DNA of 64,000 bases from Alphaproteobacteria bacterium CG1_02_46_17 (GCA_001871905.1 MNUG01000019.1:104752-168751); one strand, 5' to 3'; shown: positions 46,699 through 55,073, counted from the stretch's first letter. A program made the numbers and translations. Notes: generated from the sequence alone by a model not told the origin.

Positions 46699-47340
46699 TT
46701 ACCATCTTAAGAATTTTCTACCCAAGATCGCCCCTGCAAGGGACAAAAGCAGTACAGGTGCTCCGTAATAAACAGAGACATACAAAGCCACGTCGTGGTC
46801 GCAATGTAAGGCATAAGCTGCTGCTGCCAAGCACCCCGCGCTTAGTCCGGCCAAGGCTCCTAGAAGAGTTGGGTATCGAGAAGCCGTCTTTGAAAACCAG
46901 TATTTCCAAGCCATCATCATGGCTATTGCCCCGCCGCCCATGATGACGGAGAGGCAATAGAGAGCAGAGCCATCGCTTAGGCTGTGCGTCATGTCTGTCA
47001 AGGAAAGTTGGCGTGACTGAACGATGAATTGCCAAATCAACAGCGTGCCTGCCGCCATGAGAGGGATGGTGTGTTCCTTCCTCAATCCACCATTCGGACG
47101 GGAAATGTCGGTGATTAGAAGCAAGCTGCCAATCCAGGCCATCAGAAATATGCCAGGCTTCCAGAACAAAGCGCCATTTTGCATGGCGGAGAGATAATCG
47201 CCGCGCAAGCCCATGAACATCAAGATGGCAACGCTCACCATGGCAAGGCACGCCGTGCAATGCATCCACAGCTTCAAATCCACCAATGGTTTTTTTGGCT
47301 GTAAATCGTTAACGAGTTGTTCGATAAGGCGATCAGTCAT
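46699..47340 (-). CDS. nrsF: NrsF-family (DUF1109) anti-sigma factor
   Basis: 213 residues with six hydrophobic helices and a cytoplasmic N-terminus (MTDRLIEQLVNDLQPKK). Cysteines in LWMHCTACLAM and in the later helices (ALYCLSVI, SAGCLAAAAYALHCDHD) match the group in which periplasmic or membrane Cys residues sense metal or thiol stress. In Caulobacter, NrsF holds SigF inactive until chromate, cadmium or copper stress. The gene overlaps the ECF sigma gene by 8 bp and is co-transcribed with it. Confidence 0.85.
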   Translation of the reverse strand: MTDRLIEQLVNDLQPKKPLVDLKLWMHCTACLAMVSVAILMFMGLRGDYLSAMQNGALFWKPGIFLMAWIGSLLLITDISRPNGGLRKEHTIPLMAAGTLLIWQFIVQSRQLSLTDMTHSLSDGSALYCLSVIMGGGAIAMMMAWKYWFSKTASRYPTLLGALAGLSAGCLAAAAYALHCDHDVALYVSVYYGAPVLLLSLAGAILGRKFLRW

Positions 47341-47869
47341 CTTGAGCCTCTTCTACGGCAGCCATTATCTTTTTCATGCCACGATGCGCCATAATCTTGA
47401 CGGACGACGCGCTGCGGCCTGTTTTCTTGCAGACTTCTTCAACGCTCATCTCTTGCAATTTCATCATTTCAATCACTTCCGCCTGAGCGCGTGGAATGAG
47501 TTTAAGCAGCGTTTTGACATCGTGCTTGGCACATTCGTCACGCTCATGTTCCTGCGAGGGGAATTCTTGATCTATTTCTAACTCGACATATTTTAAAGTT
47601 TTGCGCATATGGTCAATCCAGCGATGGCGCGCGATCGCCGCTATCCAGGGGCCAAAAGGATAGTTCAGGTCAAAAGTCTGTCGTTTGCTATGTAGCGTCA
47701 TTAACGTATCCTGTACCAAGTCCTCGACGGCGTTGCGGTGGATGCGTTTTCCAAAATAAGCCGTCAGCCATGGTCGAAGATCGGCCAGCAACAGATGGTA
47801 GGCGTTCTGGTCGCCCTTCAAGGCGGATCGCATCCATTCATCCCATCTATTGCTGTTATACGTTGTCAT
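47333..47869 (-). CDS. ECF RNA polymerase sigma factor (SigF/RpoQ type)
   Basis: 178 residues. Region 2 is at 25-90 (VEDLVQDTLMTLHSKRQTFD, then PFGPWIAAIARHRWIDHMRK), and region 4 at about 115-172 ends in an HTH (EMSVEEVCKKTGRSASSVK). It is the group paired with NrsF/DUF1109 anti-sigma factors. In Cupriavidus (RpoQ) and Caulobacter (SigF), such factors control bufferin genes. Here it is divergent from bufA, 183 bp away, with a matching promoter-like sequence between them. I infer that it drives the 48053-60832 array, possibly also itself. Confidence 0.9.
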   Translation of the reverse strand: MTTYNSNRWDEWMRSALKGDQNAYHLLLADLRPWLTAYFGKRIHRNAVEDLVQDTLMTLHSKRQTFDLNYPFGPWIAAIARHRWIDHMRKTLKYVELEIDQEFPSQEHERDECAKHDVKTLLKLIPRAQAEVIEMMKLQEMSVEEVCKKTGRSASSVKIMAHRGMKKIMAAVEEAQDD

Positions 47870-47905
47870 CGGTTGGCGGTTACATCCTCACGTAAAAAAA
47901 GTTTG

Positions 47906-47925
47906 TTCAGATTTTTTTATCTGAA
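47906..47925. promoter_or_regulatory. Inverted repeat just before the candidate ECF promoter
   Basis: TTCAGAT (47906-47912) and ATCTGAA (47919-47925) flank a T6 loop, directly before the GTAACC element. It could be a terminator for transcription from either side or a binding site. Confidence 0.4.
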
Positions 47926-47928
47926 GGT

Positions 47929-47953
47929 GTAACCAGACCGTTAAGCGGACGTA
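47929..47953 (+). promoter_or_regulatory. Candidate ECF sigma promoter for the bufA operon
   Basis: GTAACC (47929-47934), a 15-nt spacer, then CGTA (47950-47953). This is the AAC-type -35 plus CG-type -10 arrangement of ECF promoters, close to the SigF-type consensus. It lies 100 bp upstream of bufA and opposite the ECF sigma gene. A second GTAACC, on the minus strand, lies just before the sigma factor start but is too near the ATG to serve as its promoter. Confidence 0.6.
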
Positions 47954-48052
47954 TTAACACCATTGAACGCGCCATGAAGGCTCGTTTGTGGTCATTCTAA
48001 CGAATGTGCCGCTTTTTGTCCACGTAACAACCAACCTCAAGAGGAAAATATC

Positions 48053-48313
48053 ATGAAACTCTCTAAATCCCTTATGACTGTCGCTGCTCTTGGTGCTTTC
48101 GTCGCAGGAGCCGCGCTTATGGCTCCCGACGCTCACGCCAAGGAAGGCTATGAAATGTGCGGCGGTATCGTCAAAGCTGGTCAGAACGACTGTAAAGGCA
48201 ATAGCCACAGCTGCGCGGGCCAAGCCAAGAAAGACGCTGATGCAATGGAGTTCGTTTATGTTCCGAACGGCACCTGCGATAAGATCGTCGGCGGTCACGT
48301 CATTAAGATGTAA
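48053..48313 (+). CDS. bufA: BufA1-type bufferin precursor (DUF2282)
   Basis: 86 residues. The signal peptide (1-29) ends in AHA. The mature peptide has four Cys at 36, 47, 54 and 75 in the pattern EMCGGIVKAGQNDC, HSCAGQ and NGTCDKI, which matches DUF2282. In this family the MNIO enzyme BufB, with BufC, turns two central cysteines into thiooxazole-like, copper-binding rings; the product buffers copper in the periplasm. Ribosome-binding site AGAGGAAAA. It starts the operon; bufB follows by 26 bp without terminator. Confidence 0.93.
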   Translation: MKLSKSLMTVAALGAFVAGAALMAPDAHAKEGYEMCGGIVKAGQNDCKGNSHSCAGQAKKDADAMEFVYVPNGTCDKIVGGHVIKM

Positions 48314-48339
48314 TCCACTTAAGTTCAGGAGTTCCCGCC

Positions 48340-49200
48340 ATGCAAAATCATATGCCCAAATTATCCGGAATCGGATTGCGTGCGCCGCATGTGCGGGAGC
48401 TTTTGGATTTAAAAGCGAATATTGGCTTTCTTGAGGCCCATTCAGAAAATTACTTCGGCGGCGGACAATCGCGTAAAATTTTGAAACAGATTTCTGAGAT
48501 GTATCCCGTCACGCTCCACGGCGTGGGGCTTTCTCTGGGCCGTGCCGATGGACTGGATCAGGAGCATATCCGGCAAATAAAATCTTTGGTTAATGAGATC
48601 AATCCTGTATTCGTTTCCGAGCATCTGACATGGAGTGGCTACAGCCATATCCATGTGCCAGACCTCCTGCCAATCCCGTTTATCAACGAAGCGTTGGATG
48701 TCTTCGCCGCGCATGTCAACGAATTCCAGGATAAGATCGGACGGCAAGTCCTCGTTGAGAACCCATCCAATTACCTAGCTTTTGCCAATCTCGATTACAC
48801 AGAAACAGAGTTTTTGAACTTGTTGGTAGAGCGCACGGGGTGCGGGCTTTTGCTCGACATAAACAATATCGCCGTCAGCGGTCATAACCTTGGCTACGAT
48901 CCCGTTACTTATATTGAGGGCATTGTTGCTGATGGCCGTGTGAAGCAATTCCATTTGGCTGGATATCAGGTCAACGACCTTGAAAACGGCGATAAGGTGT
49001 ATCTCGATACTCATGGCAAACCTGTTTATCCCGAAGTTTGGGATTTATATGTCCACGCTTTACGTCGTTTCGGTGATGTGCCAACCCTGATCGAATGGGA
49101 CACTGACATTCCTGCTCTTGATGTTCTGGTGCTTGAGGCTGCCAAGGCTGATGATGTCCGCGCCCGTATTAAAGGAGAACGTCATGACTGCGCTGCGTGA
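48340..49200 (+). CDS. bufB: BufB, MNIO-family (DUF692) peptide-modifying enzyme
   Basis: 286 residues, TIM-barrel MNIO (multinuclear non-heme iron oxidative) enzyme that modifies Cys residues of bufferins and other ribosomal peptides. Family motifs: IGLRAPHVRELL at the start, EHSENYFGGG-like HSENYF, TLHGVGLSLG, VSEHLTWSG, VENPSNYL, LLLDINNIAVSGHNLG, FHLAGY and EWDTDIPAL, which together carry the His, Asp and Glu iron ligands. It overlaps bufC by 17 bp, so the two are coupled. Confidence 0.95.
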   Translation: MQNHMPKLSGIGLRAPHVRELLDLKANIGFLEAHSENYFGGGQSRKILKQISEMYPVTLHGVGLSLGRADGLDQEHIRQIKSLVNEINPVFVSEHLTWSGYSHIHVPDLLPIPFINEALDVFAAHVNEFQDKIGRQVLVENPSNYLAFANLDYTETEFLNLLVERTGCGLLLDINNIAVSGHNLGYDPVTYIEGIVADGRVKQFHLAGYQVNDLENGDKVYLDTHGKPVYPEVWDLYVHALRRFGDVPTLIEWDTDIPALDVLVLEAAKADDVRARIKGERHDCAA

Positions 49201-49945
49201 TATACAAGCCGCTTTTATGCACGATATTTACACGGGCGAGCGTACAAGCGCGGGTTTTCTTGACCCCGCCATCGGCTCATCAGCAAGGTTGGATATTTAT
49301 TACAACAACACGCTGTTTGGCCTCACGGATGTTCTGGCCAACACATATTCTGTTTTGCAGAAAATCGTTGGTGAGGATTTTTTCAAAACAATCGCCCGTC
49401 ATTATTTGAAGGCTCACCCACAGCCTGCGGGAAACCGCCATCTGTTTGGCGGTCAATTATCGATTTTTCTTGGTAATTTTGAGTCTGCGGCAACCCTCCC
49501 TTATTTGCCTGACATTGCCGCGCTGGAATGGGCGCATTTTCAGGCGGGCATCGCCAATGATGCGGTAGCCATGGATTTTGCCACCCTCACAACCGCTATG
49601 TCTTCAGATACTTCTTTTGTCTTACCGTTGCATCCCAGTGTTCATGTGTGTCCCCAGACGTTCAATGCGCTTGAAATTTGGCAGGAGCATCAGAAAAAAG
49701 ACATCGGGGCCGTTCAACTCATATCACAGCCCCACACGCTCCTGATCTGGCGCGCGCCAGACAATACCGTTCTTATGCGGTGTATATCACTCCCTTTTAT
49801 AAGGCTATTGCAGTCGTGTCAGAAGAACACACCTTTTGTCGAAGCTGTGACGTTGGCAGGTGATGAGTTGTATAACGCGCAGGGATTTCAGAGGGAATTT
49901 GCCGAAGCCGTTTCTCTGGGCGTATTCGCCCATGGTCAAGGATAA
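49184..49945 (+). CDS. bufC: BufC, DUF2063-type partner of the MNIO enzyme
   Basis: 253 residues from the ATG at 49184 inside the end of bufB. The N-terminal half (LRDIQAAFMHDIYTGE, DIYYNNTLFGLTDVLANTY, AHPQPAGNRHLFGG) is the DUF2063 domain that presents the precursor peptide to the MNIO enzyme. The C-terminal half is less conserved. It acts with BufB on BufA. The next gene starts 5 bp later. Confidence 0.93.
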   Translation: MTALRDIQAAFMHDIYTGERTSAGFLDPAIGSSARLDIYYNNTLFGLTDVLANTYSVLQKIVGEDFFKTIARHYLKAHPQPAGNRHLFGGQLSIFLGNFESAATLPYLPDIAALEWAHFQAGIANDAVAMDFATLTTAMSSDTSFVLPLHPSVHVCPQTFNALEIWQEHQKKDIGAVQLISQPHTLLIWRAPDNTVLMRCISLPFIRLLQSCQKNTPFVEAVTLAGDELYNAQGFQREFAEAVSLGVFAHGQG

Positions 49946-49950
49946 GTATC

Positions 49951-50388
49951 ATGCAATGGAAATCTATTTTATCGATGGTGTCAGGGTCAATCGCAGGAGG
50001 CCTGGGTATCTTTGGTTTGTCTATCTGCTGTTTACCTGTAGCGGCAGGGTTTGCAGGCCTGTTGGGTGTTATCGCTGTGTTTTCTTATCATTATGCGACG
50101 TGGCTTTTGATTGTTGGGGCGCTTTCTTGGATGCTGAGCATTTTTCTGCTTTGGAAAAGACGTTTTCGCGCCGTCCTTTCTTCTCTTCTAACTTGTCCAG
50201 AATGTGGGTTTCAGAAAAAAGAAGATATGCCGCAGGATTCTTGTACCTATTTCTACGAATGCACGAAATGTCATGTTCAATTAAAACCAAAGAGCGGGGA
50301 TTGCTGTGTATTTTGTTCCTATGGCGATGTGCCATGCCCGCCTAAACAAAAAGAATGCGGATGTTCTGCAATTTTTAGAACCACATGA
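49951..50388 (+). CDS. MerT-like membrane protein with a Cys-rich GDCC-CSYG tail
   Basis: 145 residues with 13 cysteines. The N-terminal half has two or three hydrophobic helices with a vicinal pair Cys26-Cys27 in GLSICCLPVAAG, as in MerT/MerF mercury importers. The C-terminal half (81-140) has CPECGF, CTKCH and GDCCVFCSYGDVPCPP, a small domain known from mercury-resistance loci. The combination suggests thiol-based metal transport or handover. It sits between bufC and a DoxX gene, 5 and 12 bp away, a position not occupied in classical bufferin operons. Confidence 0.72.
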   Translation: MQWKSILSMVSGSIAGGLGIFGLSICCLPVAAGFAGLLGVIAVFSYHYATWLLIVGALSWMLSIFLLWKRRFRAVLSSLLTCPECGFQKKEDMPQDSCTYFYECTKCHVQLKPKSGDCCVFCSYGDVPCPPKQKECGCSAIFRTT

Positions 50389-50400
50389 AAGGACTTTCAA

Positions 50401-50838
50401 ATGATTAAGCACGCATGCGCCGTTATGTCCGGCCTCACCAGCAAGTCAAACTGGCTGCAATCAGCGGCCCTGCTGGCGGCGCGGCTTTGGATTGCCAAGA
50501 CGTTCTTGATGTCCGGCATGGTAAAGATCAAAAGCTGGGATTCGACCATCGCTCTTTTTACGGATGAATATAAAGTGCCAATCCTGCCGCCTGAAATTGC
50601 CGCCTATATGGCGACAGCAGCGGAATTATCCCTGCCAGTTCTGCTGGTGCTTGGCTTTATGACGCCGCTTGCCGCCTTGGGGCTTTTTGTCATGACCATG
50701 GTTATCGAATTGTTTATCTACCCAGGCACGACCGACCATTATCACTGGATGCTGCTCTTGGGAATTTTGATTACTCACGGCAGCGGAAAATTCGGGGCTG
50801 ATTACTGGCTGATCAAGCGCTTTTATAAAACGAGATAA
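50401..50838 (+). CDS. DoxX-family membrane protein
   Basis: 145 residues, four hydrophobic helices, with the DoxX start RLWIAKTFLMSGMVKIKSW and a helix near 95-120 rich in Phe, Met and Val. DoxX members occur in bufferin-type (gigPABT) operons, where the role is unknown; a quinone-linked or thiosulfate oxidation function is known for other members. Linked by 12-bp gaps on both sides. Confidence 0.85.
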   Translation: MIKHACAVMSGLTSKSNWLQSAALLAARLWIAKTFLMSGMVKIKSWDSTIALFTDEYKVPILPPEIAAYMATAAELSLPVLLVLGFMTPLAALGLFVMTMVIELFIYPGTTDHYHWMLLLGILITHGSGKFGADYWLIKRFYKTR

Positions 50839-50850
50839 GAAAGAAAACAC

Positions 50851-51957
50851 ATGTACATGCTTATCGCTTTTTCCCTGCTATTTTTCCTAAGTTTCGCCAA
50901 TGGAGCGAATGATGTCTCGAAGGCTGTGGCCACACTGGCTGGTGCTCGTGTGACTTCCGTCAAAAAAGCAGTGCTTTGGGGTACAGTATGGACAGCGGCG
51001 GGGGCAATGGCAGGATTGTTTTTGGGGGCTGACCTCATAAAAAATATGATGGGCAGTCTCTATCAGGTGCCTGCCGCAGCAGACGACATGGCTTTACCGT
51101 TGGCTGTTGCGCTTGCCGCTATATTCTGGGTCTTTCTTGCGACATGGCGAGGATGGCCCGTTTCGACCACACATGGGATTGTGGGCGGATTGATTGGAAG
51201 TGGTATTGTAGCACTTGGTTTTAACAACATATCATGGGGCGTTGCCGCTCATAAAATTTTATTGCCTTTGTTGTTCAGCTCCGTCATTGCCGTTGCGCTC
51301 GCATGGTTTCTAGGGCCGATCTTGCAAAGAGCGGCTAAACGCATCCACGGGTTTAAGATTTGCATCCCAGGCCTTCCGAAACCGGTTCTTGTTGCATCAT
51401 CCTCAACCAGCAATCGCTCCGCCGTAACCGTCGAGGACTGTGTTGTCTGCGATTGCGACAGCATTGAAGCTAAAGTAACTCCTGGCATTGTTGTTTCTGT
51501 CGATAGCCTGCATTGGTTGACAAGCGGGCTTCTATCACTGTCACGCGGATTGAATGATGCACCAAAGCTTATCGCTGTCGTGCTGCCGTTCATTGTCATG
51601 AACGATGCCCCCATGCAGGTATGGATGTTTATTGTCTCCGCAACAGCCATGACCCTGGGCGGCTTAATCGCGGGCAAGAAGATCACGGAGATTCTTGGTT
51701 TCAAGGTTACAAAAATGAACCACGAACAAGGGTTTTCAGCAAATATCATTGCTGCATTTCTGGTTATCGGTGCAAGCCGTTTCGGCCTACCTGTGTCCAC
51801 CACGCATGTATCAGCTTCGGCCATCATGGGGACAGGATTGGCGGCAAAGACAGGTCTCAATAAACAAGTTGTGATGAATATTGTCTTCGCATGGCTCGTC
51901 ACCGTTCCTTCGGCAGCTATGGCTGGGGCCGTCATTTATTGGGTGGCCAGTCTATGA
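50851..51957 (+). CDS. PiT-family inorganic phosphate transporter
   Basis: 368 residues. Both PiT repeats are visible: FANGANDVSKAVATLAGAR at the N-terminus and LSRGLNDAPKLI near 230, plus the PVSTTHG and PVSTTHVSASA loops. PiT imports metal-phosphate with H+ or Na+. The central loop contains VEDCVVCDCDS (Cys197, 200, 202), unusual for a PiT and suitable for binding As(III) or a thiophilic metal. In an arsenic gene set it could raise phosphate uptake to outcompete arsenate. It overlaps the next gene by 4 bp. Confidence 0.9.
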   Translation: MYMLIAFSLLFFLSFANGANDVSKAVATLAGARVTSVKKAVLWGTVWTAAGAMAGLFLGADLIKNMMGSLYQVPAAADDMALPLAVALAAIFWVFLATWRGWPVSTTHGIVGGLIGSGIVALGFNNISWGVAAHKILLPLLFSSVIAVALAWFLGPILQRAAKRIHGFKICIPGLPKPVLVASSSTSNRSAVTVEDCVVCDCDSIEAKVTPGIVVSVDSLHWLTSGLLSLSRGLNDAPKLIAVVLPFIVMNDAPMQVWMFIVSATAMTLGGLIAGKKITEILGFKVTKMNHEQGFSANIIAAFLVIGASRFGLPVSTTHVSASAIMGTGLAAKTGLNKQVVMNIVFAWLVTVPSAAMAGAVIYWVASL

Positions 51958-52643
51958 ACAAAACAATAATTAAAGCCGTTATCGCATTAGCCCTGGCAGG
52001 GATATTTATCGCTATCTGGCTGCTTGATCTTAGCCAATATTTGACCTTGGAAAACATGCGTACGCAACAAGCAGCACTCAAAGATTTTCAAGCCGCTCAG
52101 TCGTTTATTGTTAGCGGGATATTCTTTCTTGCCTATGTTGCGGTGGCGGCGCTTTCCTTACCTGGCGCTGTCATTATGACGCTTTTGGGCGGCGCATTAT
52201 TTGGCTTTTGGCAAGGGCTTGTGGTTGTGTCCTTTGCAAGCACCATCGGTGCAACGCTTGCATTTCTTCTAGCACGGTTTTTATTTCGAGATTGGATACA
52301 GGGTCGTTATCAGAAGCCATTAACAACGCTCAACGAAGGATTTAAAAATGAAGGCGTTTTTTATCTTTTTGCACTGCGCCTCATTCCCGTCTTTCCGTTT
52401 TTCCTTGTCAATATCCTGACCAGTGTTATGCCGATCAAAACCCGCCATTTCTACGGAGCCAGCCAGCTTGGCATGCTGCCTGGAACGGCAGTCTATGTGT
52501 ATGCTGGAACAGAACTTGGCAAACTTCAGTCGCTATCAGATATCGCATCGCCTCCCATGCTGGCTGCCTTTGTTCTGCTGGGCCTATTCCCGATCATTGC
52601 TAAAAAAATTATAGCCACCATCCGTGGCAGGAGAAGAAAATGA
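51954..52643 (+). CDS. TVP38/TMEM64-family membrane protein
   Basis: 229 residues from the ATG at 51954 (ATGA overlap with PiT). Hydrophobic helices lie near 7-25, 50-95, 100-125 and 195-215. The family core is visible in VAVAALSLPGAVIMTLLGGA, FGFWQGLVVV and LRLIPVFPFFLVNI (the DedA-like conserved segment). Members often stand beside or fuse to flavin disulfide reductases, as here; the pair may move a redox-active or thiol compound. Overlaps the next gene by 4 bp. Confidence 0.85.
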   Translation: MNKTIIKAVIALALAGIFIAIWLLDLSQYLTLENMRTQQAALKDFQAAQSFIVSGIFFLAYVAVAALSLPGAVIMTLLGGALFGFWQGLVVVSFASTIGATLAFLLARFLFRDWIQGRYQKPLTTLNEGFKNEGVFYLFALRLIPVFPFFLVNILTSVMPIKTRHFYGASQLGMLPGTAVYVYAGTELGKLQSLSDIASPPMLAAFVLLGLFPIIAKKIIATIRGRRRK

Positions 52644-54079
52644 GCAAATATGATTACAATATTATTGTTATCGGCGGCGGTTCTGCGGGGCTTGTTTCTT
52701 CCTACATTGCAGCGGCATTGAAAGCCAAAGTCGCATTGATCGAAAAGCATAAAATGGGTGGCGACTGCCTAAATACGGGCTGTGTCCCCAGCAAAGCATT
52801 GCTGCGATCGGCAAAAATGCTATCGTATGCGCGCCGTGCCGAGGAATTTGGGTTTAACAAAACTACAGTCGATTTTGACTTTGCTAAAGTAATGGAACGT
52901 GTTCAGAGTGTCATTTTGGCTATTGCGCCGCATGACTCTGTTGAACGTTATACGCAGCTCGGTGTTGAGTGTATCGAGGGCACAGCAAAAATCGTTGCAC
53001 CGCATCGTGTCGAGGTCAATGGTAAAACTCTGACCGCGCGTAGCATCATTGTGGCCACGGGTGCGCGCCCTATGGTTCCGCCCATTCCTGGCCTTGATAA
53101 AACAGACTATCTCACTAGTGATACAGTCTGGAATATACGCCAACGTCCGCAAAAGTTAGTCGTGCTGGGCGGCGGGCCGATTGGCGCGGAGATGGCACAA
53201 GCCTTCGCAAGGCTGGGATCGGAAGTCACCATCATTGAAATGGCACCGCATCTTCTCGTGCGCGAAGATGCGGAGGTGATTGAACTGGTCACAGAGCGTT
53301 TTCGCGCGGAAGGCATTCAGGTTTTGACCGATCACAAAGCAAAATCGTTTAAGATAGAGTCTGGACAAAAGATTTTGACTTGCGAGCATAATAGCAAAGA
53401 CGTCGGAATTCCTTTTGATCAGATCATCGTCGCTTTGGGACGGCAGGCGAATGTCAGCGGTTTTGGGCTTGAGGAATTGGGTGTTAAACTTTCCCCTCGT
53501 AAAACCATAGAGGCGGATGCTTTTCTGGAGACGAATGTTTCAGGCATCTATGTTTGTGGTGATGTCACGGGGCCATTTCAGTTTACTCATACCGCCGCAC
53601 ATCAGGCCTGGTACGCCAGTGTCAACGCGCTGCTTGCACCGTTTAAGCGTTTTAAGGTCGATTACCGCGTTATTCCATGGACGACCTTCACGGATCCTGA
53701 AGTTGCGCGCGTTGGCTTGAATGAGAAAGAAGCCAAGGAAAAAGGTATCCCTTACGAGGTAACGACCTATGGCATCGACGATCTGGATCGCGCCATTGCT
53801 GACAGCGAGGCGCATGGGTTCGTCAAAGTCCTGACGGTACCAGGAAAAGACAGAATTCTTGGCGTAACGATCGTCGGCACGCACGCAGGCGACATTATCC
53901 CCGAATTCATCCTTGCCATGAAGCATGGTCTGGGGCTGAATAAAATACTCGGCACGATCCACATCTACCCGACGCTTGGCGAGGCCAACAAATACGCGGC
54001 GGGAGTTTGGCGCAAGGCCCATGTGCCCAAATTCGGATTAAAATTAATGAAGATATTCCACGCATGGAGAAGGATGTAG
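52640..54079 (+). CDS. FAD-dependent pyridine nucleotide-disulfide oxidoreductase (mercuric-reductase-like)
   Basis: 479 residues. FAD-binding VIGGGSAGL near 10, redox pair Cys43-Cys48 in GGDCLNTGCVPSK, NAD(P)-binding VVLGGGPIGAEMAQAFARLG near 175, and dimer-interface HIYPTLGEA near 445 that supplies the catalytic His. It lacks the C-terminal vicinal Cys of MerA, ending in FHAWRRM, so mercury reduction is unlikely; it may be a general disulfide or thiol-metal reductase. Coupled to the TVP38 gene by ATGA and followed by arsS after 1 bp. Confidence 0.87.
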   Translation: MSKYDYNIIVIGGGSAGLVSSYIAAALKAKVALIEKHKMGGDCLNTGCVPSKALLRSAKMLSYARRAEEFGFNKTTVDFDFAKVMERVQSVILAIAPHDSVERYTQLGVECIEGTAKIVAPHRVEVNGKTLTARSIIVATGARPMVPPIPGLDKTDYLTSDTVWNIRQRPQKLVVLGGGPIGAEMAQAFARLGSEVTIIEMAPHLLVREDAEVIELVTERFRAEGIQVLTDHKAKSFKIESGQKILTCEHNSKDVGIPFDQIIVALGRQANVSGFGLEELGVKLSPRKTIEADAFLETNVSGIYVCGDVTGPFQFTHTAAHQAWYASVNALLAPFKRFKVDYRVIPWTTFTDPEVARVGLNEKEAKEKGIPYEVTTYGIDDLDRAIADSEAHGFVKVLTVPGKDRILGVTIVGTHAGDIIPEFILAMKHGLGLNKILGTIHIYPTLGEANKYAAGVWRKAHVPKFGLKLMKIFHAWRRM

Positions 54080-54080
54080 A

Positions 54081-55073
54081 ATGGACGGAAGTTTGTATAA
54101 AACAAGCCGCTTTGGGGAAACGCTTGGGCGTCATGGTCTGCAAATCAAACGTGAGTGCATCACAACCTTGCAGATCAATATCGGCAAACGCTGTAATCAA
54201 GCGTGCCACCATTGCCATGTCGAATCTGGGCCGAACCGCACAGAGAATATGGAACGGAAGACAGTTGATAGGATCCTTGAGCTTTTACAGGATGAGCCAA
54301 AAATTACACTTATTGATATCACGGGCGGCGCGCCGGAGATGAACCCGCATTTTCGTGATTTTGTCAAAGCTCTTCGCGCCATGAGCAAGGATGTCATTGA
54401 CCGTTGTAATCTGACAGTTCTCTTTGAAAAAGGACAAGAGGATACGGCGGAATTTTTAGCCGAGCAGCGCATACAGGTTGTTGCCTCGCTGCCGTGCTAC
54501 CTGGAAGATAATGTCAATGCTCAGCGCGGCAAGGGGGTGTTTGGTAAAAGTATTACAGCTTTGGAAAAACTGAACGCTCTTGGATACGGCAAGCCTGATT
54601 CAGGTCTCGTACTTAACCTTGTTTATAATCCTATCGGCACGCATTTGCCACCAGAACAGAAAAAGCTGGAAGCGGCGTATCGAGAGCATCTGCAAAAGCA
54701 TTTTGGTATCGTCTTTAATAATCTGTTCACAATCACGAATATGCCCATCAAGCGTTTTGCCCATATGCTAGAGCGCGATGGTCTGGCCGAACAATATATG
54801 CAGCTCTTGATCGATAGCTTCAATGTCCAGGCTGTGCAGGAAGTGATGTGCAAGCAGCTTGTCTCGATTAGTTGGGATGGAAAACTTTACGACTGTGATT
54901 TTAACCAGATGCTGGAAATTCCGTTGAATTTTAAGCCGCGAACGATTTGGGACATCTCGTCGTTTTCGACGCTTGATCAAGACATCGCCTTTGCCGACCA
55001 TTGCTTTGGATGCACGGCGGGCGCAGGCAGTTCCTGCACGGGAGCATTATTAAAAGAAGGAAAAAAGGCATGA
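54081..55073 (+). CDS. arsS: Arsenosugar biosynthesis radical SAM protein ArsS
   Basis: 330 residues. The radical SAM cluster motif is CNQACHHC (Cys38, 42, 45). A C-terminal extension carries HCFGCTAGAGSSC, the DUF3641 cysteine set typical of ArsS (TIGR04167). ArsS transfers a 5'-deoxyadenosyl group to dimethylarsinous acid, giving the precursor of oxo-arsenosugars. It starts 1 bp after the flavin reductase stop and overlaps arsM by 4 bp, as expected for a biosynthesis pair. Confidence 0.92.
   Translation: MDGSLYKTSRFGETLGRHGLQIKRECITTLQINIGKRCNQACHHCHVESGPNRTENMERKTVDRILELLQDEPKITLIDITGGAPEMNPHFRDFVKALRAMSKDVIDRCNLTVLFEKGQEDTAEFLAEQRIQVVASLPCYLEDNVNAQRGKGVFGKSITALEKLNALGYGKPDSGLVLNLVYNPIGTHLPPEQKKLEAAYREHLQKHFGIVFNNLFTITNMPIKRFAHMLERDGLAEQYMQLLIDSFNVQAVQEVMCKQLVSISWDGKLYDCDFNQMLEIPLNFKPRTIWDISSFSTLDQDIAFADHCFGCTAGAGSSCTGALLKEGKKA

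Noticed and set aside
46557-46943. 128-codon plus-strand frame near the tRNA-like fragment, considered as an integrase remnant
   Set aside because: No catalytic motif of tyrosine or serine recombinases, and it overlaps nrsF in antisense.
52640-54079. Assignment as mercuric reductase MerA
   Set aside because: The N-terminal HMA domain and the C-terminal Cys pair of MerA are missing.
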